The notes under the pieces are model-generated. The model was not told the DNA's origin and did not search any database. It worked only from the letters and a program-made list of their open reading frames with translations. Positions 26,750 through 35,152 of a stretch of DNA of 64,000 nt are shown here, piece by piece (the stretch's first letter is position 1; each line of letters starts with the position of its first letter). The position numbers were made by a program, and so were the translations under genes. The stretch covers positions 180,454-244,453 of the forward strand of contig NZ_JBEFNA010000002.1 in the NCBI RefSeq assembly GCF_040199715.1, in the 5' to 3' direction. The DNA is from Fusobacterium sp. SYSU M8D902 (lineage in GTDB: Bacteria > Fusobacteriota > Fusobacteriia > Fusobacteriales > Fusobacteriaceae).

Positions 26750-29700
26750 ATGTTTTTAAAAGCAGTAGAAATTTTTGGTTTTAAATCCTTTGGAGAAAAG
26801 GTTTATATAGAATTTAATAGAGGGCTTACCTCAATTGTTGGTCCTAACGGAAGTGGTAAATCAAATATACTTGATGCAGTACTTTGGGTATTGGGAGAAC
26901 AATCATATAAAAATATAAGAGCGAAAGAGAGTGCAGATGTTATATTTTCTGGTGGAAAAGATAAAAAACCTATGAATTTTGCAGAAGTTTCTCTTTATAT
27001 TGACAATAACGATCGTTTTTTACCTGTGGAAAATGACGAGATTAAAATCACTAGAAAACTACATTCAACAGGTGAAAATGAGTACTTTATAAATGATACA
27101 AAAACTAGATTAAAAGATATTGGAAATCTATTTTTAGATACCGGAGTTGGTAAAAGTGCTTACTCTGTAATTGGACAAGGGAAGGTCGAAAGAATAATAG
27201 GCTCATCTTCAAAAGAGATAAAAAGTATAATTGAAGAGGCTGCTGGAATCAAAAAATTCCAAAGTCAAAAAAATGAAGCTGTTAAAAATCTAGAAAATGT
27301 TGATTCAGAGTTAGAAAAGATTGATTTAGTTCTAAAAGAAGTGGGAGAGAATAAAGAGAGAGTTGAAAAACAAGCTGGTAAAGCTCAAGAATACCTTAAT
27401 CTAAAAGAAAACAGAGACTCCCTTGCTAAAGGAATATACAGTTGTGAATATGAAGCTAAAAACTCCGATCTTTCTAGAGATCTTTCAAATTACGAGAAAT
27501 TATCTGAAGAGAATTCAAATCTACAAGTTGAATTTCAAGAGATAGAGAAAAGATTAGAAGCTATTGATGAAGAAAAAGCCACTTTGAAAAAATATATTGA
27601 AGAGAATGGAGATAAAAATCAAGAGTTAAAAAAAGAGATTGATGAGAAAGAGAGAGAGAAAGTAAGGGTTGTTGAGAGATGTGCTAGTTTTAAAAGAGAG
27701 ATTGTTGAAAAAGAGGAAAGCTCTAAGCAAAATCACACTAGACTAGAAGAAAAACAAATTGTTCTTAATAACTTAGATAAAGAAGCGTTGGAGATAGAAA
27801 ATAGAGTTAAAACTCTCTTTGAAGAGAATCAAGTTTTTGAAAATGAGATAAAAAATTTAGAAAAAGAGAGAGAAAACTTCAATATAGCTAGAGAACTTAA
27901 GAAAAAGAGAAGTATGGAGCTAGAATTAGAAAAAATGAAACTCCTAAATGATATTGAAAATTCTAGCAGAAGAGCTAAAGGAAGTAGCAATAAGATTGGC
28001 TCATTGCAAAAGGAGTTAGATGATAGTAATAAAAAAATGGAGATAGCTGAAAAAGAACTTGCTCTATCTAAAAAATCTAAAGAGGAAAAAGTATTAACTC
28101 TTGAAAAAACTAAGGAGAGAGGTGTCTTTTTAGAGAGCGAGATCAGTAAATGTAGCCAAGAGATGAATAGACTTTCAGAGATTATTAGAACCTCTGAATA
28201 TGATGAAAAGAGATTTTCAGCTAAGCTCCAAGCTCTACTTAGAATGGAAGAGAACAACGAGGGATTCTTCAAAGGAGTTAAAGAGGTTTTAAACAGTAAA
28301 ATTCCTGGAGTGGAAGGAGTTTTCATCTCACTTGTTAACGTTCCTGAGAAATATATGAAAGCCATTGAAGCTGGTGTACCTGGAAACATACAGGATATAA
28401 TTGTTACCACAAGTGACGTAGCTAAAAAAGCTATCAACATCTTAAAGGAAAAAAAGTCTGGAAGAGCCTCTTTTCTAGCCTTAGATACAATTAAAGTAAC
28501 ACCTAAAAAAGAACCAAATATAAATCTTCCTGGAGTGATTGGATTAGCTTCAAATTTAGTAAATACAGAAGCAAGATTTAAAATTGTTGCTGATTTTATT
28601 TTAGGAAATCTTTTAATAGTTGAAAATATGGATACTGCTTTAAAAATCATAAAAAACTCTATGTTTGGTGGAAATGTTGTAACTCTTGCTGGAGAGCTAT
28701 TAAGTTCTAGGGGTAGAATTACAGGTGGGGATTCTGGTAACTCCACTGCTAGTCTCCTATTCGAGAGAAAAAAAGAGATCAAACAACTTAAGGAGCAGGT
28801 TGAAAAACTACAGACTTCTATTACTCAAGGAATAGAGAAACAGAACAAGATAAGTAAGGATCTTGAAAATTATGAGAATGAGATAGATAAATTAGACTCT
28901 ACTCAAGAGGATTTAAGAAAGCAGTGCAGAATTGCACAAGAGTATTTTGAAGATTGTAATTCAAAAGTTGAAAGAATCAGTAAAGAGATTAGAACAATAA
29001 AATTAGAACTTGAAGATGAGATAAGATATAACGAGGAGTTTGAAAAGAAGATTATAAACTCTAATAGCGAAAAAGAGAGAATTGCCACTATCATTGAAAA
29101 TCTCAAAAAAGAGGAAGAGGAAGATATTGTTAAAGCTCAAGAGATCAATGTTATTATAAATAACAAAAGAGAGGAATTTGCTGATAAAAAGATCATCTTC
29201 CTAAACTCTCAAGATAGAGTTAATCAAATTGAAAAGGAGAAGGAGAAGGAGAAAAGAGAGTTTTTCCTACTCTCTTCTGAGATAGAAAATTTAAAAAATA
29301 AGATCTCTCAATTAAGAGTTGAAATTTCAACTCTTGAAAAACAAGAGGAGAGTTTGACTTCTGAAATAAATGAGAGAGTTTTAAGATATGAGAGTGAAAA
29401 TAGTGAGATCACTCTGAAAAAACAGACTAATGAAAAACTACTAGAGGAGGAACATACTCTACTAAAAACAAGAAAAGAATTGGATAGCTATCTTCTACAT
29501 AAAAAAGATAGTTTGAACAAATTAAATGAATCTATTAATAGATTGAAACTAGATATTGAAAAATTAGGTGAAAACCTTGAGTCTCTTGAAGATATAAAAG
29601 GTTTAGAAATTGATATAACTAATTTAAAATCAGAAAAGGAGAGATTTAAAACTCTAGATAATCAACTAAGAAACTTCCAAGCTGTAAATCTACTAGCAAT

Positions 29701-30268
29701 TGAGGAGTTTAAAGAGTTAAATGAAAAATATACATTCTTGACTACACAAAGAGAGGATTTAGTCAACGGTAAAACTGTATTACTAAATTTGGTTAAAGAG
29801 ATAGATACAACTATTCACGATAGATTCTTTACAGCATATAAATCTATTGATGAAAATTTTAACAAGATGTGTATGGAAACTATTAACAATGCTGAAGGAA
29901 AGTTAATCTTAAATAATCCTGATAACTTTGATGAGTGTGGTATTGAGATATATATTAAATTTAGAAATAAAAAAAGACAATCTCTATCTTTACTGTCTGG
30001 TGGAGAGAAATCAATGGTAGCTATTGCTTTTATTATGGGAATCTTTATGTTCAAACCAAGTCCATTTACGTTCCTTGACGAGATCGAAGCTGCTCTTGAT
30101 GAAAAGAATACTAGAAAACTTATTGGAAAACTAAAGGAATTTACAGATAGATCTCAATTCATCTTAATTACTCATAATAAAGATACAATGAGAGAATCAG
30201 AGAGTATTTTTGGTGTAACTATGAACAAAGAAATAGGAGTTTCTAAAATAGTACCTGTAAGGTTTTAG
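26750..30268 (+). CDS. smc: Chromosome segregation ATPase SMC
   Basis: The 1172-residue protein has the whole SMC plan. The N-terminal Walker A is GPNGSGKSNILDA (about 33-45). Two long coiled coils flank a hinge at about 510-640, which has conserved glycines (GGNVVTLAGELLSSRGRITGG at its end). The C-terminal head has the LSGGEKSMVAIAFI signature and the Walker B FLDEIEAALDE. SMC dimers with ScpA (encoded at 1698) and ScpB fold and segregate the chromosome. The start ATG has GGGGG-type purine-rich sequence upstream. lpxK follows with its own promoter. Confidence 0.96.
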   Translation: MFLKAVEIFGFKSFGEKVYIEFNRGLTSIVGPNGSGKSNILDAVLWVLGEQSYKNIRAKESADVIFSGGKDKKPMNFAEVSLYIDNNDRFLPVENDEIKITRKLHSTGENEYFINDTKTRLKDIGNLFLDTGVGKSAYSVIGQGKVERIIGSSSKEIKSIIEEAAGIKKFQSQKNEAVKNLENVDSELEKIDLVLKEVGENKERVEKQAGKAQEYLNLKENRDSLAKGIYSCEYEAKNSDLSRDLSNYEKLSEENSNLQVEFQEIEKRLEAIDEEKATLKKYIEENGDKNQELKKEIDEKEREKVRVVERCASFKREIVEKEESSKQNHTRLEEKQIVLNNLDKEALEIENRVKTLFEENQVFENEIKNLEKERENFNIARELKKKRSMELELEKMKLLNDIENSSRRAKGSSNKIGSLQKELDDSNKKMEIAEKELALSKKSKEEKVLTLEKTKERGVFLESEISKCSQEMNRLSEIIRTSEYDEKRFSAKLQALLRMEENNEGFFKGVKEVLNSKIPGVEGVFISLVNVPEKYMKAIEAGVPGNIQDIIVTTSDVAKKAINILKEKKSGRASFLALDTIKVTPKKEPNINLPGVIGLASNLVNTEARFKIVADFILGNLLIVENMDTALKIIKNSMFGGNVVTLAGELLSSRGRITGGDSGNSTASLLFERKKEIKQLKEQVEKLQTSITQGIEKQNKISKDLENYENEIDKLDSTQEDLRKQCRIAQEYFEDCNSKVERISKEIRTIKLELEDEIRYNEEFEKKIINSNSEKERIATIIENLKKEEEEDIVKAQEINVIINNKREEFADKKIIFLNSQDRVNQIEKEKEKEKREFFLLSSEIENLKNKISQLRVEISTLEKQEESLTSEINERVLRYESENSEITLKKQTNEKLLEEEHTLLKTRKELDSYLLHKKDSLNKLNESINRLKLDIEKLGENLESLEDIKGLEIDITNLKSEKERFKTLDNQLRNFQAVNLLAIEEFKELNEKYTFLTTQREDLVNGKTVLLNLVKEIDTTIHDRFFTAYKSIDENFNKMCMETINNAEGKLILNNPDNFDECGIEIYIKFRNKKRQSLSLLSGGEKSMVAIAFIMGIFMFKPSPFTFLDEIEAALDEKNTRKLIGKLKEFTDRSQFILITHNKDTMRESESIFGVTMNKEIGVSKIVPVRF

Positions 30269-30275
30269 AAATACC

Positions 30276-30305
30276 TTGACTTTTTACTTTTACTAGGGGT
30301 ACAAT
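30276..30305 (+). promoter_or_regulatory. Promoter of lpxK
   Basis: TTGACT (30276-30281) and TACAAT (30300-30305) are 18 bases apart, directly after the smc stop codon and about 35 bases before the lpxK ATG. Confidence 0.45.
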
Positions 30306-30338
30306 ATAGAGTAAAACATTTTTATTCGAGGAGTAATA

Positions 30339-31361
30339 ATGAGGATATTATCATATATATATTATCTCATCACCTCTTTTAGGAATTTTCTCTTTGATAA
30401 AGAGATACTTCCCATAAAAAGAGTTGACGGAGTAGAAGTTATCTGTATAGGAAATATAACGGTAGGGGGTACTGGTAAAACCCCTGCTGTACAATACTTT
30501 GTTAAAAGACTACAAAAAATGGGAAGAAAAGTAGCTGTGGTTTCTAGAGGATATAGAGGTAAAAGAAAGAGAGAACCACTTCTGGTCAGTGATGGTTTTC
30601 AAATATTTGCAACCCCTAGAGAGAGTGGAGATGAGCCATTTATCCACGCTTTAAACCTCAAAGTTCCCATAATTGTTAGCTCAAATAGATATAAGGCTTG
30701 TATGTTTGCTAAAAAACATTTTGATGTTGATACCATTGTACTAGATGATGGATTTCAACATAGAAAACTCTATCGTGATAGAGATATTGTCCTTATTGAT
30801 GCTACAAATCCTTTTGGTTGGGGGGAACTTCTTCCTAAAGGTATGTTAAGAGAGGATTTTAAAAAGGGAGCACAGAGAGCTTCTGAATTTATAATTACAA
30901 AATCTGATTTAGTTAGTGAAAGAGAAGTTGAAAGAATAAAAAAATATTTAAAGAAAAAGTTAGGTAAAGAAGTTTCCACTGCTAAACATGGAGTTACATC
31001 TCTTTGTGATCTAAAAGGAAATCAAAAGCCTTTGTTTTGGGTAAAGGGAAAAAGAGTTTTACTATTTTCTGGTCTAGCAAATCCTTTAAATTTTGAAAAA
31101 ACTGTGATCTCTCTTGAACCTTCTTACATAGAGAGAGTGGATTTTATGGATCATCACAATTTTAAAAAGAAGGATATTGAACTTATACAAAGACGTGCTG
31201 ACAGTATGAAAGCATCTTTTATAATTATGACAGAAAAAGATCTTGTTAAGTTACCTACTGATATGCCTATGGAAAACTTTTTTGTACTTAAAATAGAATT
31301 TAAACTGTTGGAGGATAATAGTTTAAAAGGAATTGGAGGAAATAAAGAAAATGCAATTTGA
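30339..31361 (+). CDS. lpxK: Tetraacyldisaccharide 4'-kinase (lipid A kinase)
   Basis: The 340-residue inner-membrane-associated kinase adds the 4' phosphate to lipid A precursor. It shows the P-loop GNITVGGTGKTPAVQ near residues 37-51 and the DDGFQHRKL motif near residue 146. An N-terminal hydrophobic stretch fits membrane attachment. Its presence shows that the organism makes lipopolysaccharide and so has an outer membrane. Its last 11 bases overlap the next gene's ATG. Confidence 0.93.
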   Translation: MRILSYIYYLITSFRNFLFDKEILPIKRVDGVEVICIGNITVGGTGKTPAVQYFVKRLQKMGRKVAVVSRGYRGKRKREPLLVSDGFQIFATPRESGDEPFIHALNLKVPIIVSSNRYKACMFAKKHFDVDTIVLDDGFQHRKLYRDRDIVLIDATNPFGWGELLPKGMLREDFKKGAQRASEFIITKSDLVSEREVERIKKYLKKKLGKEVSTAKHGVTSLCDLKGNQKPLFWVKGKRVLLFSGLANPLNFEKTVISLEPSYIERVDFMDHHNFKKKDIELIQRRADSMKASFIIMTEKDLVKLPTDMPMENFFVLKIEFKLLEDNSLKGIGGNKENAI

Positions 31362-32145
31362 TATGCTTAATATAATTAAAGAGAAGAATGAGCAAGAGCT
31401 TGTAGCACTTTTAAAAGAGTATGGAAAGATTCAACTTTTAAGTGAATCTGCTCAATTTTTAGATAAAAGAGCATATATTACTGTTGATACTTTAGGAAAT
31501 CTAAAGAGAAAAAGAGGTAGTTTAGCCCTTCCTGTATCTACTTTTTTAGACGAAGCTGAGCTAATTGCTGAGATTATTGATTCAAGTGATATAAAAGAGA
31601 GACAAAATTACGATAAAATTGAAAGATTTTCTAGTTTAGATATTGAAAAAGTGAGATTAAACTTAATAAAAACACTGTTTAATGGAAGCTATGACTTTGC
31701 TAAAAAATATGGAAAAGAACTTTTTTTAAGAGATAGAGAGGCGTTTTTTAAGCTTCTTGCTAACTTCTCTCTAATAGGAGAGAGCAGTAACTTAAAACCT
31801 TTAATGGTTCTTGCTCTAAAAAGATCTATGCTTGAATTTGATGAGAATATATTCTCACTATTTATCTCTTATTTTAGTAAGTATAGAGATAATACTTCTA
31901 ACTATGAAAAGAGTCTAGATATTAGTATTGAAATTTCAGATCTTAAAACAATGCTTAGAGATAAAAAAGAGCTTCTTAACTCACTTGAAGGTTTAGGAAT
32001 ACTATCTTCTCTAGCTCTTTTAGAGGAGATAGAAGTGGATAATTACAACAGATCTCTAAATAAATTAAAATTTGAAATTGAGAATACAGTTTCATTTACT
32101 CCATTAAATGAGAGAGAAAGAAAGCTTTTAAACTATTTTTTGTAG
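31351..32145 (+). CDS. Conserved-looking helical protein of unknown function
   Basis: I do not recognise this 264-residue protein. It has no signal peptide, membrane segment or clear motif; it is predicted largely helical and charged, with regular Leu spacing that could form a helical-repeat fold. The ATG at 31351 overlaps the end of lpxK, and GGAGG lies about 10 bases upstream, so the two are translationally linked. It is followed 9 bases later by an EIIA-type gene with a GGAGGAGAG site. The tight packing argues that it is a real gene with a housekeeping role. Confidence 0.6.
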   Translation: MQFDMLNIIKEKNEQELVALLKEYGKIQLLSESAQFLDKRAYITVDTLGNLKRKRGSLALPVSTFLDEAELIAEIIDSSDIKERQNYDKIERFSSLDIEKVRLNLIKTLFNGSYDFAKKYGKELFLRDREAFFKLLANFSLIGESSNLKPLMVLALKRSMLEFDENIFSLFISYFSKYRDNTSNYEKSLDISIEISDLKTMLRDKKELLNSLEGLGILSSLALLEEIEVDNYNRSLNKLKFEIENTVSFTPLNERERKLLNYFL

Positions 32146-32154
32146 GAGGAGAGT

Positions 32155-32604
32155 ATGTTACAATATTTAAACAGTAAACTAATAACTTATATTGAAGGGA
32201 ATCCTACTAAAGAAGAGGCTTTAAAAATGTTAGTTGAGCTTATTAAAAAAAATAGTGATGCTCTCAATGATGAGAATAATTTTTATGAAAATATATTGGC
32301 TAGGGAAGAGTTAGGAAGTACTGGTATTGGGCAGGGAATTGCAATCCCTCACGCAAGAAGTGAAAAGATAAAAAAATTAATTGTAGCTATTGGACTACTT
32401 AAAAATGGTGTAGATTTTAACTCATTAGATGGAGAAAAGGTTAAACTAATAATTCTAGTCGGATCTCCAAAAGGACAAAATAGAGAGTATCTCTCTTTGG
32501 TTTCTGAGCTGATGAGAACATTTAGAAATGAGAAGTTGAGAGAAAATGTCATCTGCACTAATAATTATCAAGAGCTTTTAGAAGCTATTGCGGAGTTAAA
32601 ATGA
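32155..32604 (+). CDS. PTS EIIA domain protein, fructose/PtsN type
   Basis: The 149-residue protein is a lone EIIA domain of the fructose-mannitol/nitrogen family. The phosphorylated His is residue 66 in GIGQGIAIPHARSE. No EIIB or EIIC part is attached or nearby, so it is more likely regulatory, like PtsN, than a sugar transporter part. It overlaps nadD by four bases (ATGA). Confidence 0.82.
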   Translation: MLQYLNSKLITYIEGNPTKEEALKMLVELIKKNSDALNDENNFYENILAREELGSTGIGQGIAIPHARSEKIKKLIVAIGLLKNGVDFNSLDGEKVKLIILVGSPKGQNREYLSLVSELMRTFRNEKLRENVICTNNYQELLEAIAELK

Positions 32605-33164
32605 AAATAGGAATCTATGGTGGTAGCTTTAATCCAATTCACAATGCTCATATAGAGATTGTTAAATTTGTATTAGATAAACTTAAACTTGATAAAATAA
32701 TTATAATTCCTGTTGGAACAGCATCACATAGAGATGATATAGTAGTTGAAGGAAAACTTAGAATGAAAATGTGTGAATTAGCCTTTGAAAATGCAAAAAA
32801 TATATCAGTATCTGATATTGAGATAAATGAGCATAAAGTTTCATATACCATTGATACACTTTATAAAATTATCTCTCTATATGGTGAAGAAAATGAGTTT
32901 TTTGAGATTATTGGCGAGGATTCTGCTAACTATTTCTCAACTTGGAAAGAGTATGAGAAAATTTTAGAACTCAGTAAAGTAGTGGTATTTAGAAGAGAGG
33001 GATACTCTAGTGATATAAGTCATAAAAATCTTATCTATCTCGATACTCCTCTCTATGATATATCATCTACTATGATTAGAAAAAAAATACATAACAATGA
33101 GGATATTTCTAAACTAGTTCCTGAAAAGGTAGCTAATTTTATAAAAGAGAATTCTCTATATTAA
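32601..33164 (+). CDS. nadD: Nicotinate-nucleotide adenylyltransferase
   Basis: The 187-residue enzyme makes deamido-NAD from nicotinate mononucleotide and ATP. It has the nucleotidyltransferase motif GGSFNPIHNAHIEI (about 5-18), the GEDSANYFSTW region and the C-terminal ISSTMIRKK loop. No YqeK-type HD domain gene follows it, unlike in many Firmicutes. Confidence 0.92.
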   Translation: MKIGIYGGSFNPIHNAHIEIVKFVLDKLKLDKIIIIPVGTASHRDDIVVEGKLRMKMCELAFENAKNISVSDIEINEHKVSYTIDTLYKIISLYGEENEFFEIIGEDSANYFSTWKEYEKILELSKVVVFRREGYSSDISHKNLIYLDTPLYDISSTMIRKKIHNNEDISKLVPEKVANFIKENSLY

Positions 33165-33179
33165 TCTAATAAACTGATA

Positions 33180-33219
33180 GAAAAATCTCTTCTTTACATA
33201 AAGGAAGAGATTTTCTTTT
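33180..33219 (+). terminator. Intrinsic terminator after nadD
   Basis: GAAAAATCTCTTC pairs with GAAGAGATTTTC around a loop of about 11 bases, followed by TTTT. Confidence 0.75.
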
Positions 33220-33270
33220 CAAAAAATAATCATAAAATAAATATTTATATATTCTGCAACTCAATAAATA

Positions 33271-33299
33271 TTGCTTTTTTCTAAAGTTTGATGTAGAAT
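33271..33299 (+). promoter_or_regulatory. Promoter of the GntR regulator gene
   Basis: TTGCTT (33271-33276) and TAGAAT (33294-33299) are exactly 17 bases apart. Confidence 0.45.
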
Positions 33300-33332
33300 A
33301 AGGAGAAAATCATTGGTGAAAGAGGATGAGGA

Positions 33333-34025
33333 ATGGATTTTAAAATAACAGAGAAAATTAAAGGAGAAAGTAGCAAACAGTATACTTATCGAATTTTGAA
33401 AGATAGTATTATGAATCTATCTTTAAAGCCTGGAGAAGCTCTCAGTGAAATAGAGATCAGTCAAGCTTTAAATGTTAGTAGAACTCCTGTAAGAGAAGCA
33501 ATTGTAAAATTAAAAGAAGAAAAATTGATTAATGTTTTTCCTCAAAAAGGATCGCTAGTCTCAAAAATGAATTTAAAGCTTATAGAAGAAGCTGTATTTT
33601 TAAGAGAAATTTGCGATAAAGAGATGCTTAAAATGGTATGCTCTAGAAAAAATAATGATTCTTTAATTAAAGAATTAAGAAAAAATTTAGAATATCAAAA
33701 AATAATTGTAGAATTTGAAGAAGATATATATGAGTTTTTTAGATTAGATAACAAATTCCATGAAATTATATATGAATTTTGTAATAAATTGAATATTTGG
33801 AAAGCAATTAAAAAACTAAGTACTCATTATGATAGATTACGACTTTTCGACGTTATTGAAAAAAAGAATCTTAGAGACATACTAGTTCAACATGAAAAAA
33901 TAATAGATATTCTAGAAAAAAACAGTTTTGAATCTATTGATGATATGGTTACAGAACACTTATTTAATTTTAAAGAGATGTTGGGAATATTTATTGAAAA
34001 ATGCCCAAACTATTTTGAAAAATAA
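33333..34025 (+). CDS. GntR-family regulator, FCD (FadR/UxuR) subfamily
   Basis: The 230-residue protein has a winged helix (about 12-75) with the GntR pattern LKPGEALSEIEISQALNVSR-TPVREAIVKL and a C-terminal all-helical FCD ligand domain (FRLDNKFHEIIYEFCN). FCD regulators commonly sense uronates or related acids. Together with the uronate genes downstream and the palindrome over the uxaC promoter, this suggests a UxuR/ExuR-like repressor of the module; the link is inferred. The ATG at 33333 has only a purine-rich GATGAGGA close upstream. Confidence 0.82.
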   Translation: MDFKITEKIKGESSKQYTYRILKDSIMNLSLKPGEALSEIEISQALNVSRTPVREAIVKLKEEKLINVFPQKGSLVSKMNLKLIEEAVFLREICDKEMLKMVCSRKNNDSLIKELRKNLEYQKIIVEFEEDIYEFFRLDNKFHEIIYEFCNKLNIWKAIKKLSTHYDRLRLFDVIEKKNLRDILVQHEKIIDILEKNSFESIDDMVTEHLFNFKEMLGIFIEKCPNYFEK

Positions 34026-34052
34026 AACTTATTTTAAATTTTAGGAGAGAGT

Positions 34053-34949
34053 GTGTTAGATATAATCTTTGAAAAATTATTACCTATAATATTATTTTTT
34101 ATTATTGGTTATATATTAAAAATATTAAAAATCTTATCAAAAGAAGAGGCTTCTATCTTATTAAAGTTAATTTTCTATTTAACAAATCCTGCAGTAATTA
34201 TTCTATCTGTAAGTTCAATGAAAATTTCTAAAACTTTAATATACTATCCAATTTCAGCTATTTTTATTCATTGTATTATGATTTTTTTAGGTTTTTTTAT
34301 TTCAAAACTTATAAATCTAAGTGAAAATGAACGAAAAATATTTAGAGGTGGAACACTTATAATGAATATGACTTTTATTCTCCCCTTTTTTATAATGTTC
34401 TTCGGTGAAAAAAACGTTTATCTCCTTTCTCTTTTTGATGCTGGAAATTTAATAATGGTTACAACAGTAGTATATTCCATATTTATTACTACAAAAAACG
34501 ACGATATTAAAGAGAAAATTCTCAAAATTCTTAAATCTCCTTTAATAATAGCTTTAGCCATAGGAGTTATTATTAATATCACTGGATTTAAAATTCCACT
34601 TGGAATTAAAATAACTCTTCAACAAATTGCAAATATCACTGGTGTTTTAATAATGATAGCTCTTGGAGCATATTTTACACCAAAATTTACTAGATTGAAA
34701 TTAAGTTTAATTATAATAGGATTAAAAATTGGTGGAATTCTAGTTGTTGGAACACTTATAGGAAGGTTGCTTCCTCTAGATGAGATGGGAAGAACTATTA
34801 TTTTATTAGGGGCTCTTTCTCCTATTGGAAACAATATATTAACCTATGTTTTTATAACTGACGGAGATATGGATTTAGCTATAAATGTAGTTTCTCTTTC
34901 AATAATTTTAAGCTTTATAAATGTATCATTACTTTTAATATTTAGATAA
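34053..34949 (+). CDS. AEC-family permease (auxin efflux carrier/malate permease type)
   Basis: The 298-residue membrane protein has about ten hydrophobic segments and resembles AEC-family carriers such as MleP and YfdV, with the LLKLIFYLTNPAVIILS and C-terminal LLGALSPIGNN stretches. Members carry organic acids such as malate; this one may carry a uronate or a product of its breakdown. The start is a GTG with AGGAGAG upstream, 27 bases after the regulator. A terminator separates it from uxaC. Confidence 0.78.
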   Translation: MLDIIFEKLLPIILFFIIGYILKILKILSKEEASILLKLIFYLTNPAVIILSVSSMKISKTLIYYPISAIFIHCIMIFLGFFISKLINLSENERKIFRGGTLIMNMTFILPFFIMFFGEKNVYLLSLFDAGNLIMVTTVVYSIFITTKNDDIKEKILKILKSPLIIALAIGVIINITGFKIPLGIKITLQQIANITGVLIMIALGAYFTPKFTRLKLSLIIIGLKIGGILVVGTLIGRLLPLDEMGRTIILLGALSPIGNNILTYVFITDGDMDLAINVVSLSIILSFINVSLLLIFR

Positions 34950-34959
34950 TGGCTTTTTG

Positions 34960-35004
34960 ACTAGGGCTGTTGCAATAGAATTTGCAATGGCCCTAGTTTT
35001 ATTT
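34960..35004 (+). terminator. Intrinsic terminator after the AEC permease gene
   Basis: ACTAGGGC pairs with GCCCTAGT, and the helix continues as TTGCA/TTGCAA-type pairing; TTTTATTTT follows. Confidence 0.8.
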
Positions 35005-35083
35005 TACAAAAACAAAACACTTTTGAAATTTGTACTAAAACAGTATTTTTCTTTTAAAAAACAAATTATTGTGTAAAAAACAG

Positions 35084-35112
35084 TTGACATTATAACAAAA
35101 ATATTATAACAT
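35084..35112 (+). promoter_or_regulatory. Promoter of the uronate operon
   Basis: A perfect -35 (TTGACA, 35084-35089) is followed at 17 bases by a weaker -10 (TAACAT, 35107-35112); TATAAC at 15 bases is an alternative. The -10 overlaps the palindrome listed next. Confidence 0.5.
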
Positions 35113-35129
35113 ACTAGTATACAAGTATG
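35110..35129. promoter_or_regulatory. Palindromic operator, probable FCD/GntR site
   Basis: CATACTAGTATACAAGTATG reads the same on both strands in 18 of 20 positions, centred on a TATA core inside GTATAC. The FCD branch of GntR regulators typically binds palindromes with a GTATAC core. It lies at the -10/+1 of the uxaC promoter, a position for repression by the protein encoded at 33333. Confidence 0.6.
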
Positions 35130-35152
35130 TAAGTTAATTGGAGGTAATATAT

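Noticed and set aside
27829..28782. Long antisense reading frame (317 codons) within smc
   Set aside because: It is a shadow of the coiled-coil coding strand, with no ribosome site or recognisable protein; smc is certain.
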